A stretch of DNA of 64,000 nt from Vermamoeba vermiformis. Lineage: Eukaryota > Tubulinea > Echinamoebida. Positions 11,860 to 22,046 of the stretch are shown piece by piece. Each line of letters begins with the position of its first letter. The stretch's first letter is position 1. The stretch is from positions 1 to 64,000 of the forward strand of contig JBEWZL010000278.1 in assembly GCA_045837725.1 (NCBI GenBank), given 5' to 3'. A program made the position numbers and the translations under genes. The notes below the pieces were generated by a model. That model had not been told where the DNA came from. It saw only the letters and a program-made list of their open reading frames with translations, and made no database searches.

Positions 11860-13273
11860 ATGAACGCTAAACTCATTGCCGTCCTGCTTTTGGGCTGCTT
11901 GGCTCTTAGCGCTTTGGCCGATTTCCGCGTGCCTTTGCAAAAGATCAAGCGATCTGCCGCTGAAGAGCGTGCTCGCATTATGAACGCCAAGGAGCGTGCT
12001 ATTAACAAGTACCTCGGAGGCACTAACCCCGTCGACACCTTCAAGAACTACGATGATGTAAGTAAATCAGAATATTTTAATAATATCTTTTTTGCTAAAT
12101 CTGCAATCCAGGTTGAATACATTGGTAACGTTACCATCGGTACTCCCGGCCAATCTTTCCGTGTTGTCTTCGACACTGGTAGCGCCAACCTCTGGGTTCC
12201 TGGCGTTAGCTGCAATGACTACGGCTGCCAAGGCAAGGCCAAGTACAACTCAAAGAAGTCCTCCACCTACCAATCCAACGGTGAGTCCATCTCCATCCAA
12301 TACGGAACTGGCTCCATGGACGGTTTCTTGGACGTCGACAATGTTGGTATTGCTGGAACTACCGTTGCTGGTCAAGTTTTCGGTGAGGCCACTGATCTTG
12401 CTGACTTCTTCAACGTAAGTATTGACGCGTTTACGAAATCGAATATTATTACGGTCATAATTTTTAAATCAAGCTATAATAGAACCGCAAATCAGAGTTC
12501 CTAAATTTAAGCACAAATCTAATAATTTTTTTAGGGTCAACCTATGGACGGCATTCTCGGTTTGGCTTACCCCGCCATTGCTGCCGATTATGTTACCCCC
12601 GTCTTCGACGCTGATGATCAGCCAAAGCCTCGTCTCTCAACCCATCTTTGGTGTCTTCTTGGACTCCAACCCTGGTGATCGCCAATCTGCCATTGATTTC
12701 GGTGAGTAGCATTATTTTCCTTGCGCGCTATCGAATTTAATTCAACACTTATCTTCATTCAAGCTTAAGATACTATCGTCAGATTATTTTTAAAATTATG
12801 TTATTTTGACACTCGCATCTGCAGGAACCATCGATTCTACCAAGTTCACTGGTTCTCTCCAATACGAGCCTGTTGTTTCTCAAGACTACTGGACCGTCAA
12901 GTTGACTGAAGTCAGCGTCAACGGTAACGACGTCTCTGGCTGCCAAAATGGCGGATCTGGATGCCGTGCCATCGTCGACACTGGTACTTCTTTGATCATT
13001 GGCCCCACTGCCGCCGTCAACGCAATGAACATCAACGTTGACCCTGGCTGCAGCGGTATTGACAAATTGCCCGTTATCACCATCAAGATGAAGAAGTTGA
13101 CCTTCAAGATCCCTCCCAAGTACTACGTTATCAAGTCTGAGGGCCAATGCTTCTTTGGTATCCAAGGTGCTGATGGTTTGCCTTTCTGGATTTTGGGCGA
13201 CACCTTCATTCGTGCTTACTACACCCTCTTCGATCGTGGTCAAAACCAAATCGGTTTTGCCCCCGTCAAGTAA
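11860..13273 (+). CDS. Secreted/lysosomal pepsin-family aspartic protease (cathepsin D-like), one apparent frameshift
   Basis: An A1-family aspartic endopeptidase acting in acidic vacuoles or outside the cell. ATG 11860 gives a clean signal peptide (MNAKLIAVLLLGCLALSALA) and then a propeptide. The first catalytic motif is VVFDTGSANLWVP (about 12165) and the second is AIVDTGTSLIIGP (about 12970). The flap region IQYGTGSMDG and the C-terminal FWILGDTFIRAYYTLFD are present, so both catalytic aspartates are intact. Introns are at about 12059-12111, 12415-12534 and 12703-12822. In exon 3 an extra base near 12609-12611 shifts the frame between YVTPVFD and LMISQSLVSQPIFGVFLD; the family expects continuous reading there. 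Third-position C preference is strong, as in highly expressed genes. Either the assembly has a one-base error or this copy is a recent pseudogene. Confidence 0.9.
12609..12611 (+). other. One-base frame disruption in aspartic protease exon
   Basis: Removing a single base here restores the family-typical run from PVFD into LMISQSLVSQPIFG. Both flanks are otherwise perfectly conserved. Confidence 0.7.
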
Positions 13274-13545
13274 ATCTGATCGAGGATCTACAAGACAAGC
13301 ATTTGCGCTTTATTCCTAGCTGTTCTGAATAGTAGGGTAAAGAGTAAATGTGTCCCTTACAAACGCAGGTTTAGTGGCTTTGTGAATTTGCGAATAAAAA
13401 CACTTTTGAAAATCAAATCTGTTGCTCGGTCAAAACTCAATTTTAATAATTAAACGATAAAAAAAAAAAAATCAAAATAAATTTGATGTAGTCATGCCGG
13501 CGCTTACAGAAGCATTATCACAAGCGGATTGCGGATAAAAACCTG

Positions 13546-16362
13546 TTATGCGTGTTCAGGTTCGGCAATTGCAATGCACTCAGCACCTTCTTGCTTGAAC
13601 ATGATGTGCTTCACTCTAAAGTTGTCCAGTTGCTTCGGCTTAATCACGGCACCATGACACAAGAAGACAAAGCCAGTTGGTACTTCGATATCCTTGGTCA
13701 TTATCTCTTCAAGTTGACGCAACGTCATTGACTTTTCCACAATACAAGCGCCGAGGGACGACTTGTCCTTGTTGTTCAACACTACCAACGGAAACTGGTC
13801 CTTTAAAAATATCCGCATTAGCTTTCGTGAGTGCTGTTAAGTGTCACTTACGGAGGCCAGATCCGATGCTGTCAAGTCAGAAAGTACGAGGTCAGTCACG
13901 ACAATTGTGTCTTGGTTCACGAGGCAGGCTACAATTGCGGTGTTAGCTTCCTCTAGGAATGGCACAGGAGTGTTTTGAGGCTTCAAGAATTGAAAGCCTT
14001 TAAGTTCGATCTCTTCTTCAATAAGTTTTCTGAGGTCTGACAATGTGACGTGCTTCGGCTCGACCAGTACAGCACCCTCAGGCTTGCCATCCTTGATGAT
14101 AGTAAGAGTGTCGGGTACTGTCAAGTCAATGTCAACAGGGACTTGTTGAAGGGTTTTGGAGGCAGCACGTGGTATGACTGTGACGGTCCAGTAGCTGTAA
14201 GTGTTGTCTGATTTCGCGACACGTGTCAATGCAGTGCATTCTTCAGCGTTAACGGGAGTTTCAGACGCTTGTTGGTTGACAAAGACGAAGTCCTTGAGGC
14301 TCGGAATGCACTGCAAAATTCTTTCACGAATGACGTCTAATGTCGTCTCTGAGGCCCCATCAAAAGTAGCCGTTCCAATTACATCGCCTTTGGTATCTTC
14401 AACGATAATGTGCTTCTTCAAGTCGTTGGCGATCTTGGTGTTAGCAAATTGAATGGCAGCATGGAACGCGTTGAGTGCCAGCTTCTCACGGACCCACTCT
14501 GGTTTAGAATATTGACCAGTGTAGTTCATGACGGGGAAGATGTTTGTTAGCGGTATCTTCGTTCGAGTGCTGAACTCTTGGATGTGAGAGTCGATAATAC
14601 CAGTGTCAAAAATTGCTTCAAGTTTGCCGGTAATATCTGCTTCCGGAACCAAGTCAGGCTTAGTAAGAATCACAATGGGTTGGTATCCTTTGCTTGTCAT
14701 TCTGCCAACAATACGATTAATTTGATGACGATTAATTTGATGTGAAAAAATAAGGCAAAGATTTGAAACTCTTACTTGGCGAAGAATTTCTTCAACTCGT
14801 CAATGTGCGAATCCGTATAGATTGACGGCATTTCGTAGACAATGATTACTGCATGAACGCGATCACCGACAGTAGGCTCCTTGTTAAGCGATTTGAGCAG
14901 GTCTGAGTTCTCTTTGTAGCCGTCTCTGAGTGCGCCGTCAAGGAAAAACTCAAGCTCCTGGGACCACGAGTCACCACCTTTCCAGCCATACGTGTCGCAT
15001 AGTCTAATGGCGTTATTGCGATTGTTCTTCAAGAAACGTTTTCTGATCTCCAAGGTCACCGTCGTGATGTCGCTCTTGGTCAGTTGAGGCTCGTCATAAG
15101 ATCCGTTCATGATCGACCAGATGGTGTTGAAGAAGGCGGACTTGCCGTTGCCAATACGACCGAGAAGGGCAATGTTCAAGTAATCAATGCCAAAGTGCTT
15201 AAGCTCCGAGGGAACAGCGTAACATTCGAGCTTTTCGACCATTTTCCGAACTCTGTCTGGAAGATCTCGTCCTTGCAAAACAGCCGTTTCGGGATTTTCT
15301 GCAGTTGAAAATATTAATTGACTGTTTACGAAAACAAATGAATAGCTTGTTTTTACCTCGTAAAGTACGAATCTCAGTCACTTCTGACCAGCCAGTAACA
15401 GCAGTGCCATTGATTGCTTTGCCTCGAAGACTGTAAACGGAATTCGGCTCCAATCCAGTTGCGTAAAAGACATTCGACTCGGCAAATCCAAATGGAGTCC
15501 ATTTGTTGCTATTCTCCCGCAAGATTTCAATATCAACCCTTGTAAAGGGAGTGCTTGACACTATGTCAAACGATGCTTGTTTCGAACTGCGCGTTCGAGG
15601 GTTGATCTCAGGGGGACATCCTGGCTTGACGGACAGATACGAGACGACAAGACTCATCTCGCTAAAGTCATTGACGAAGATTGCGTGATCTGAGAGGGCC
15701 ATGACAGCTGTCTCGGTGTTGCCGCTTAAACCAACTCCGATCGAGATCAACGTGATATTTTTCTGCAGAAAACAGAAATTGTGTTATTTTTCAAAGTTCC
15801 GTGAAATTCACAACGTACCTGGGTCAAATTCGCTTGGATGGCTTGCGCACCGCTGACGTCGCCGTCAGTCATCAGCACAATAGTCTTGTGGCAATTGTTT
15901 CTATCATCAGCAGCGAACATATTGATACATGTTGTTAAAGCCAAGCCTGCGTTGGTCCCTCCTCTTCTTTGTGGTGTTGAAACAACGGCTGTGTTGAAAG
16001 CTAGTGCATCAGCAGTCAAGTGGCTAATCACGTAGACTCCGTTGTCAAATTGAAGCTATGGATATGAAGATATTAAGCAATATAATGAACTATAATAAGG
16101 CATTCTTACTCCTCCAACGCGGTAACTTGGATCCTCAACATTTTTCAGGCCTAAGTAGTTGACCAAAGTTCGGATGCAGAACTTCATCGTCTCCCATTGA
16201 TGAACTTGGACCGAACCCGAGCCATCCACCGCCTGAATATCATATAAGTACGAATGTCGAACTTCGCATACAACTTACAAATAAGATATCTTGCGGAGTA
16301 GCAAGGCCAGTGAATGCTCTCTGCAGTAGATCCGCTTTTTGCTCAACGGTAAGTCTGTTCAT
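13546..16362 (-). CDS. VWA-FN3-IFI44-like GTPase with three C-terminal beta-grasp-like repeats
   Basis: Start MNRLTVEQKADLLQRAF at 16362, after the CAACACGG element. Domain order: von Willebrand A domain with a full MIDAS (AVDGSGSV about 16235; RRGGTNAGLA; LMTDGDVSG); an FN3-like segment (FTRVDIEIL to GWSEVTEIRTLR); a P-loop GTPase (LLGRIGNGKSAFFNTIWS about 15150, ITTVTLEI, LCDTYGWKG, and VILTKPDLV in the TKxD position) resembling the interferon-induced IFI44 family; then three ~85-residue repeats ending in patterns like GFQFLKPQNTPV and GFVFLCHGAVIKPKQ. The latter resembles the ubiquitin/CIDE-N-like fold in amoebal proteins. Introns are at about 16278, 16060-16109, 15763-15818, 15300-15359, 14703-14774 and 13820-13852. 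No signal peptide, so probably cytoplasmic. The combination suggests a large signalling or defence GTPase; that function is inference. Confidence 0.82.
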
Positions 16363-16439
16363 GCTAATCTACTAGGCTTAAATAAGTAGGGTGGTTGTAT
16401 TTAATACGTTGTGTTGTAATAGATCTTCGCGATTAAGTT

Positions 16440-16745
16440 GCAATAGAATAAGATTGAAATTGTTTTTAAAGTTGACTTTTTCCAACACGGCGAGGACTGC
16501 ACGTTTTTCATTTCAACTTTCACAGTTCACAAAAATGGGTTTTCGTCTATTGAAATTATACCGTGTTGATTTGGGTCTTGCACAACCGTTTGTTTGATCG
16601 TTTTTGATTTGCCGTGTTGAAATTTGTCACAATTCTCCAACACGGCGTGTTAGAAACTTTCATTTGGAAATATCGAACTAAGTTTCAATTAAACCTGTGT
16701 CAACACGGCAGAAAATCATTCAATTGATTCATCAACACGGTAGGC
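16440..16745. promoter_or_regulatory. CAACACGG-rich bidirectional promoter element, copy B
   Basis: Direct-orientation homologue of the element at 9611-9885, lying between divergent starts at 16362 (-) and 16790 (+). It has six copies of CAACACGG/CCGTGTTG (about 16483, 16561, 16613, 16639, 16701, 16732). The palindromic site reads CAACACGGCGTGTTA here, losing its last symmetric base. Similarity covers almost the whole spacer while the flanking genes differ, so the regulatory DNA was duplicated or conserved on its own. Confidence 0.75.
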
Positions 16746-16789
16746 GATTAAAGGTCTCAAAGTTTTAAACTGAAAAGAAGCAACAAACA

Positions 16790-17758
16790 ATGGCTGAGCA
16801 ACCGATTGAAACTACCCCTGTAGCGCCGCAAGACGAGTCTTCTAAAGCAAAAGAATTTGTACAATTATGGGTAGCAGAATCCTATACTTTGAACAGCAAT
16901 GACCTCACTACGTTCACTCTAGAATCGATAATCAAATATATGCATAATGGTTCTCGTTCGTACTTACAAAAAGTACCGGATCTAGAAAAATCTATTAAAG
17001 AAAATGCAAGGATGAAAGGCGAATTGAAAAGAAAGCAAGACTCCTTGCACGATAAACTAAACCGCATCGCTAAGGAGGTGGCTCTTATTGAAGAAGACGC
17101 AAATTCGTGCCAATCACAAGCAATTTCTAAGTGCAACGAAATTGACCGAAAAATTCAAGAGCAAAAAAACGAGTACGAAGAGAAATTACGCAAGGAAAAG
17201 ACGAAGCAGTTAGAAGAGGTCAAAAGACAAACAGAGCACTTGTATCGAGCTATGAAATGCGAGCAAATGAAGATGCTCGATCAATATCAAGAACAAATTG
17301 TGCAGGAAGAGAAGGAATGGCAAAACCTCGTTAAGTTAAGCGAATCCAAGAAAAAATGGCGCTCAATGGCCGAATTTAACATACCAGAGCGAGAAAGAGC
17401 AGATCAAATTAATGTGGAACGAAATAACGTTGAATTTAAATTGATCGTAACGGAATCGGAAGAGATCCTGGACGAAATAAAAATGCCAGAACTTACAGTA
17501 AAAGCCGAGGAGCCAGTCATAGCACCAGTGAAGTACATCAGTGTTAAGACCAAATCGGACGGTCAGCTGGTTGCCACAGTAGCCGTCAATCAGAGCGAAT
17601 TGTCAAGTTTGAAACTGGCCGGATTTAGAGCTCTCGCCAATGAGTTGCCGACCGACTTCACATTTCTATTCAAAGGAGCACCAATACGGCTTGGACAAGA
17701 ATCGAAATTTGCGTTGAAGCAGGTGCTGGATGGAGATAACGTTTGGATCAAGAACTGA
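16790..17758 (+). CDS. Coiled-coil protein with one C-terminal beta-grasp-like domain
   Basis: Intronless 322-codon gene starting MAEQPIETTPVAPQDE right after regulatory copy B. Residues about 60-210 form a long charged coiled coil (KENARMKGELKRKQDS, EKLRKEKTKQLEEVKRQ). Residues about 245-322 form a compact domain (YISVKTKSDGQLVATV, FTFLFKGAPIRLGQESKF). Its hydrophobic pattern and the F-F-L/F-x-G-A-x-I core match the repeats at the end of the divergent VWA-GTPase protein. Shared domain plus shared promoter suggest that the two act together, perhaps through hetero-oligomerisation. No enzyme motif is present. The family is not otherwise recognised. Confidence 0.75.
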   Translation: MAEQPIETTPVAPQDESSKAKEFVQLWVAESYTLNSNDLTTFTLESIIKYMHNGSRSYLQKVPDLEKSIKENARMKGELKRKQDSLHDKLNRIAKEVALIEEDANSCQSQAISKCNEIDRKIQEQKNEYEEKLRKEKTKQLEEVKRQTEHLYRAMKCEQMKMLDQYQEQIVQEEKEWQNLVKLSESKKKWRSMAEFNIPERERADQINVERNNVEFKLIVTESEEILDEIKMPELTVKAEEPVIAPVKYISVKTKSDGQLVATVAVNQSELSSLKLAGFRALANELPTDFTFLFKGAPIRLGQESKFALKQVLDGDNVWIKN

Positions 17759-18386
17759 TCAAATTATTTTTAATTAATTGCAGCCAAAAATTTAAAAATT
17801 ATAAAGAGTAGCTGAATTATATTAGAGTACACTTGGTTATCATACCAAAAATAAAATCCGAGCTAACGGTACCTTTGATTAATTTTTGGAGCAAATCTCG
17901 AAGCTATCTGTTCTTTGAACGCGTACGTATAGCCCTTAACGTATTGCAGCGTATGCAGTGTATTTGGCTCGAAAAGTCAAAGCTTGCGCTGCTTGTTTAG
18001 TCTAAGCTTGTGGTTCTGAACATCGCTTGAAAAGCAGCAGTTGCCTTTTGCTCGCAACTACCCGGATCGTCATGCAGAGGTAATTAGCCAAACGAACGTG
18101 CGTTCTAACTCGCATGTTTTGCGAGAACAGTAAGAAATGGCATACCCGTTGATTAATTTTGGTAATTTTGACCGAACAAGAATTTGCAAAGGCGCCAATT
18201 TTATTCTCATCACCTACAACTTATTGTACACAACAAATGGGTAAGAAAATCTTATCTTGTTCTAAAATTAATTAGAAACAACGTAAAATTATCAGTCCAC
18301 TCAAGTCCTACCTTTTGGATAACAAGAGCTGACCTTTTTTTTAAAATTATTCAACTTTTAAAATTATTCCTGCAGCTGATTTTAAT
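17759..18386. other. Intergenic region, no gene recognised
   Basis: Mixed-composition spacer. 17900-18180 is less AT-rich than its surroundings but shows no open frame with coding character, tRNA or repeat. It includes the promoter of the F-box gene. Confidence 0.4.
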
Positions 18387-20179
18387 ATGCATCGGTTTAC
18401 TGCAGAGTCTTGGAATATTTTAGAAATTTTACCGCCGGAAGTAATGATTCTGGTATTTTCGAATCTGGAGCCTGAAGATATCGTATCATCCTTATCGGTT
18501 AGCAAGCTATGGAATGCATTACATAATGGATTTAATTGGAAAGAAGCATTTAAAGTTACTTTTGGAGAGTTACCAGAGTCGGTGGATCTTTCTCAAAAAT
18601 TAAATTGGCGAAAACTCGTATGATTGCTAATTCACAATACGCCTTAGATATATTATTAATTATTTTTATTCAAAATAGTTTTTCGACTGCAAAACTCTGT
18701 CGTCGCTCACCAAATCCAGGAGGAAATTTAAGCCGCTCCTCGTTTCTTTCGGCAATCCTAAGAAAACGATACCATTTAGCGTTGAATTGATGACGAAAGA
18801 CAATGTTCTTTACAAACATAATGACGGATTTTATTTGATTGATCTACGGTAAGAAATTCATCGGAGTTGATATTACGTAAACGACGTAGGAAATTAATTG
18901 GTACGTACATTTTTAGAGCATTAAAAGATGACCCGTCAATTTCCAAGGAGAAACTTATACCCTCAACGGCAGTACTGCCCTGGATCAAGGGTTTTTTCCA
19001 TTACAATACAACCAATCCTATTATCAAATTTTCTGGGAGTATTAAGTTAAGCTATCCAGGTTATTATCGAAATGTTTTTCTATTCTGGAACTTTAAAAAA
19101 GGAAGCAAAGCCCTGAATAGTATTATTTTGCCTTCCTCTTTTCCAGAAAGAGTTCACTCATACACGTCCCATCATTACGTCAATTCCAAATATTTTCTCG
19201 TAAGTAACTGATCTAACGCTTACGGATTATAATTATTAATTACCATCTTTGTTAGTGGAAGTGTCGTCAGTATGGATGCTTAATCGATACAACTAAGAGG
19301 TGCTATCATTATTGTAACTTTGAAAAACGAGGACAAACTTACGAACGAGAAAATTACCCAAGTGTCTGCGAGAACAAGGAGTACATTCTAATAATTATAT
19401 ATTATATTATTATTAACGTTTAATTTATTTACAGGAAGTGCGCAGTAATTGAAACTTGGGACGATTACGATTGGTATCCGTTTCTAAGCGAACAAGATCC
19501 GGATCTCATCGTTGGCATTCGAGTTAACAAAGATAAACAATACGAGCTAGTACAATCGCGTATCGGACAACAAAAAAACGTACAAGTGCTCTCTCAAGCT
19601 TCGGGATCTGCCATAATCCAGGTCGGATCCGAACACGTAATTAAGTCAAGAAGAAAGATCGTACGGCATTGGTTCTCGTTTGAAATCAACGCAGATCTAT
19701 ATTTTATCGACTTAATGGATACTAGTCGCAAAATTAAGATGTCGCTAGATATGTACGACTGGATCCCAAACGAAAGTAAGCAAAAATTTAAAAACTAAGA
19801 ATTCGAGATTAATTTTGACGGTCGATAGGCAAAGTAATATTGTGGAAGAAGAATATTATAATCATGTATGATTTAGAAAATGCTCTGAGGTGTTCCAAGA
19901 TGACCTTCAAAGATTCGGTCCTTGATTTTTCAATATTGCCTAGCCACGGTTTTATTGCTGTTCTGGAAGCCAATCGCAAATACGTTACGGTAAGCTTTTA
20001 ATACGACAATTTAATATGAAGGTTGTTTCTAAGCCGTTTTATAGATTTGTCATTTGGAAACAGCTATGAAAGGGCGATCGATTGACGTTTCAGAATACAA
20101 GCCTACTAAGATTACATTAGTCTCGGAAAAGCTGTTATTTATAACAAACGGCAGAGATTTACATTACTTGCCATTGTAA
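18387..20179 (+). CDS. F-box protein
   Basis: Start MHRFTAESWNILEILPPEV at 18387. The N-terminal F-box (LPPEVMILVFSNLEPEDI, then SVSKLWNAL) would bind Skp1 in an SCF ubiquitin ligase. Exons continue through introns at about 18616-18677, 18849-18916, 19201-19256, 19380-19434, 19774-19829 and 19990-20042. Pieces include FFDCKTLSSLTKSRRKF, SYPGYYRNVFLFWNFKK, a Cys/His-rich WKCRQYGCLIDTTKRCYHYC, ETWDDYDWYPFLSEQDPD and HYLPL before the TAA. The remainder is beta-rich and may be the substrate-binding part, but no WD, LRR or Kelch repeat is visible. The substrate is unknown. Confidence 0.75.
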
Positions 20180-20370
20180 TTATACTATAAAACAACTTTA
20201 CGGCGTTATCCGTTTTCAATGCTGAAACTTATTTTAAAACTATTCAATGCTCAAGCCTTACACGATATAATTAGCATCTAATTTTAGTGGTTAGCAGTCA
20301 ACAAAAGTCAAAGGTAACGACGTAAAAATGCGGAAGTTTGTGAACTCGTTTGAACCAGGGCCGAATAGTA

Positions 20371-21461
20371 ATGTACACGCTGCCCCGACTGCCAAATATT
20401 CCATCTAATTATCCTAACGAATGGCCACAGTTCGGAGATTACGATGAGGAACAGATCGAGTTGCGCATCAAGTTCGTGCTCGAAAATAAGTTAATGAGCC
20501 AAGAGGACTTGTTTGGTAGCTTAGCACAAACAGACGATGTTAAAGGTAACACTTGCAAATTACAAAAAAATGCTGGAAGCTTAATCTGCTTCCATTTTTT
20601 TCGGATTTGGCAACCAATATCACCAAAAAATTCTATAATATTATGAAAAAATACACGACATATCGAGTATTAATATTTTTATATAGTTGGTCACCAAGCA
20701 CCCTCAGCAAGAGTTGTTAAATTAGATGGCGCGGAAATTGACATTCGCACTTTGCTCCACCCTTCAAAATTAACTGTATTGAACTTCGGTTCATATACCT
20801 GACCTCCGTTTCGACGTGCTCTCCATAAGGTACGATATATACTCTCTACAACAATTTTTTTTCAGCGCCGTCTCGGTACAGTGCTTGTTTTATACGAGTA
20901 GATCCGTCTAATCATGTTTTAGGTGATCGAAATTTGCAGAAAATATTCTTCATCCTTGGAATTGATTCACGTCTACATTATGGAGGCGCATCCAACTGGT
21001 AAGCCAGATCCTCTTCGTTTGATGGATCTTACTAATTCCGTCTAGACGGCTGGCAGCTGCCCGACAATGAGCACGATGGTGTTTGCTATCGTCAGCCACA
21101 ATCTATAAATGAGCGCATTCAAGTTTGCAAGCAATTCATAGCGGATTTCAAGCTCGAAAATGAAAATTTCGTTGTAGACGCCATTGATAACAATACGGAA
21201 GCAGGTCAGTTATATGTCAAATAGAAACTATAAAGGCGGTATTAACGCCGGCGTATATTTTAGCTTACGAAGCAAGACCAGAGAGAATTTACGGTACGCG
21301 AACACATCCGCCTCAATAATCCTTTTGCTAATTGGTTGAATCTAGTTATAGAAGGTGACACGATTATATTCAAATCATTGCTTGGACCCTACGGCTACGA
21401 TACCAAGCGTTTTGAAGCGTTCTTAAGGACACATCCGAAAATCAAACCGGAACAACAGTAA
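20371..21461 (+). CDS. Iodothyronine-deiodinase-like selenoprotein
   Basis: Start MYTLPRLPNIPSNYPNE at 20371. The second exon reads KLTVLNFGSYT, then TGA, then PPFRRALHK. In deiodinases the selenocysteine sits exactly here (NFGSCT-Sec-PPF). Downstream exons stay in frame and conserved: IHVYIMEAHPTDGW, VVDAIDNNTEAAYEARPER, IYVIEGDTIIFKSLLGPYGYD, ending at TAA 21459-21461. Reading through TGA as Sec is therefore far more likely than termination. The family has a thioredoxin-like fold; protist members are redox proteins of uncertain substrate, and deiodination is not implied. The usual Cys two before Sec is Tyr here. Introns are at about 20545-20687, 20829-20922, 21000-21046, 21204-21261 and 21290-21346. 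Length is about 235 residues. Confidence 0.85.
20800..20802 (+). other. In-frame TGA, probable selenocysteine codon
   Basis: TGA lies between SYT and PPFR, the conserved Sec site of the deiodinase family, with conserved coding sequence in the same frame on both sides and across later introns. Confidence 0.82.
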
Positions 21462-21493
21462 GCGTTCTATTCTGCGATGATATGAATGACGAT

Positions 21494-21575
21494 CAAATAC
21501 GACTATGATCCTTAAATTGGTCAAAGATTCAAAATATCAGCTTATTTAGGAGGAGAAATATTTTACCGTACATTG
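21494..21575 (+). promoter_or_regulatory. Candidate SECIS element in the 3' UTR
   Basis: About 45 bases after the stop. ATGA (21505-21508) is followed by TCCTTAAAT and TGGT, pairing with ATCA (21536-21539) and ATTTAGGA (21544-21551, one bulge). An apical loop begins CAAAG. GGAG directly after the 3' stem supplies the N-GA-N side of the non-Watson-Crick quartet. The ATGA-to-AA spacing is 14, slightly longer than usual. Recognised by eye only. Confidence 0.38.
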
Positions 21576-22046
21576 ATTCTCTTTTTCATGACTCGAGAAT
21601 AAAAGCGCTGGAATTAACTTAAATGATACCGCAAGTTAATGATTTCTATATTTTCTAAGCATGGGGTATTGTTTCGTGTGGATTGGACTTGTGGGTTTTT
21701 AAATTCAGCTTCACCTTTAAAGATTCTGCACCAATTTAATTTCGGTGCAATTCCTTGCGTATCTTTTAGATAAAGTACACTTTTATTCCGGTTCGGTTAA
21801 TTAAATAAATAATCCAGGTTTTTTGCTCTGGATAAAAAGGCAAGTTAATTATCGTTTGGAAATTGTATTATATACTACTAAAGGACTTATACGGAGAGTC
21901 TTTGCAAACATGAGCTATGCGAATACTTATTTGGTTTAAAGTTTTGTACGTAACTGTCAAATCAATCAGTTTTGTGAATAAAAAATCAGCTGCGTAATTT
22001 TGATTTAATTAATTTGTAATTTACGTTTCGAATTGCGCCAACACAA
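21576..22046. other. Intergenic region upstream of first GH5 gene
   Basis: AT-rich spacer. A small hairpin (GCACC..GGTGC, about 21729-21748) is the only structure noted. No gene seen. Confidence 0.4.

Noticed and set aside
20800-20802. TGA as a true stop or pseudogene lesion
   Set aside because: Conserved deiodinase sequence continues in frame through four further exons, and the codon is exactly at the family Sec site.
21720-21760. Second hairpin (GCACC..GGTGC) as SECIS
   Set aside because: No ATGA/GA quartet at its base; the hairpin at 21494-21575 fits better.
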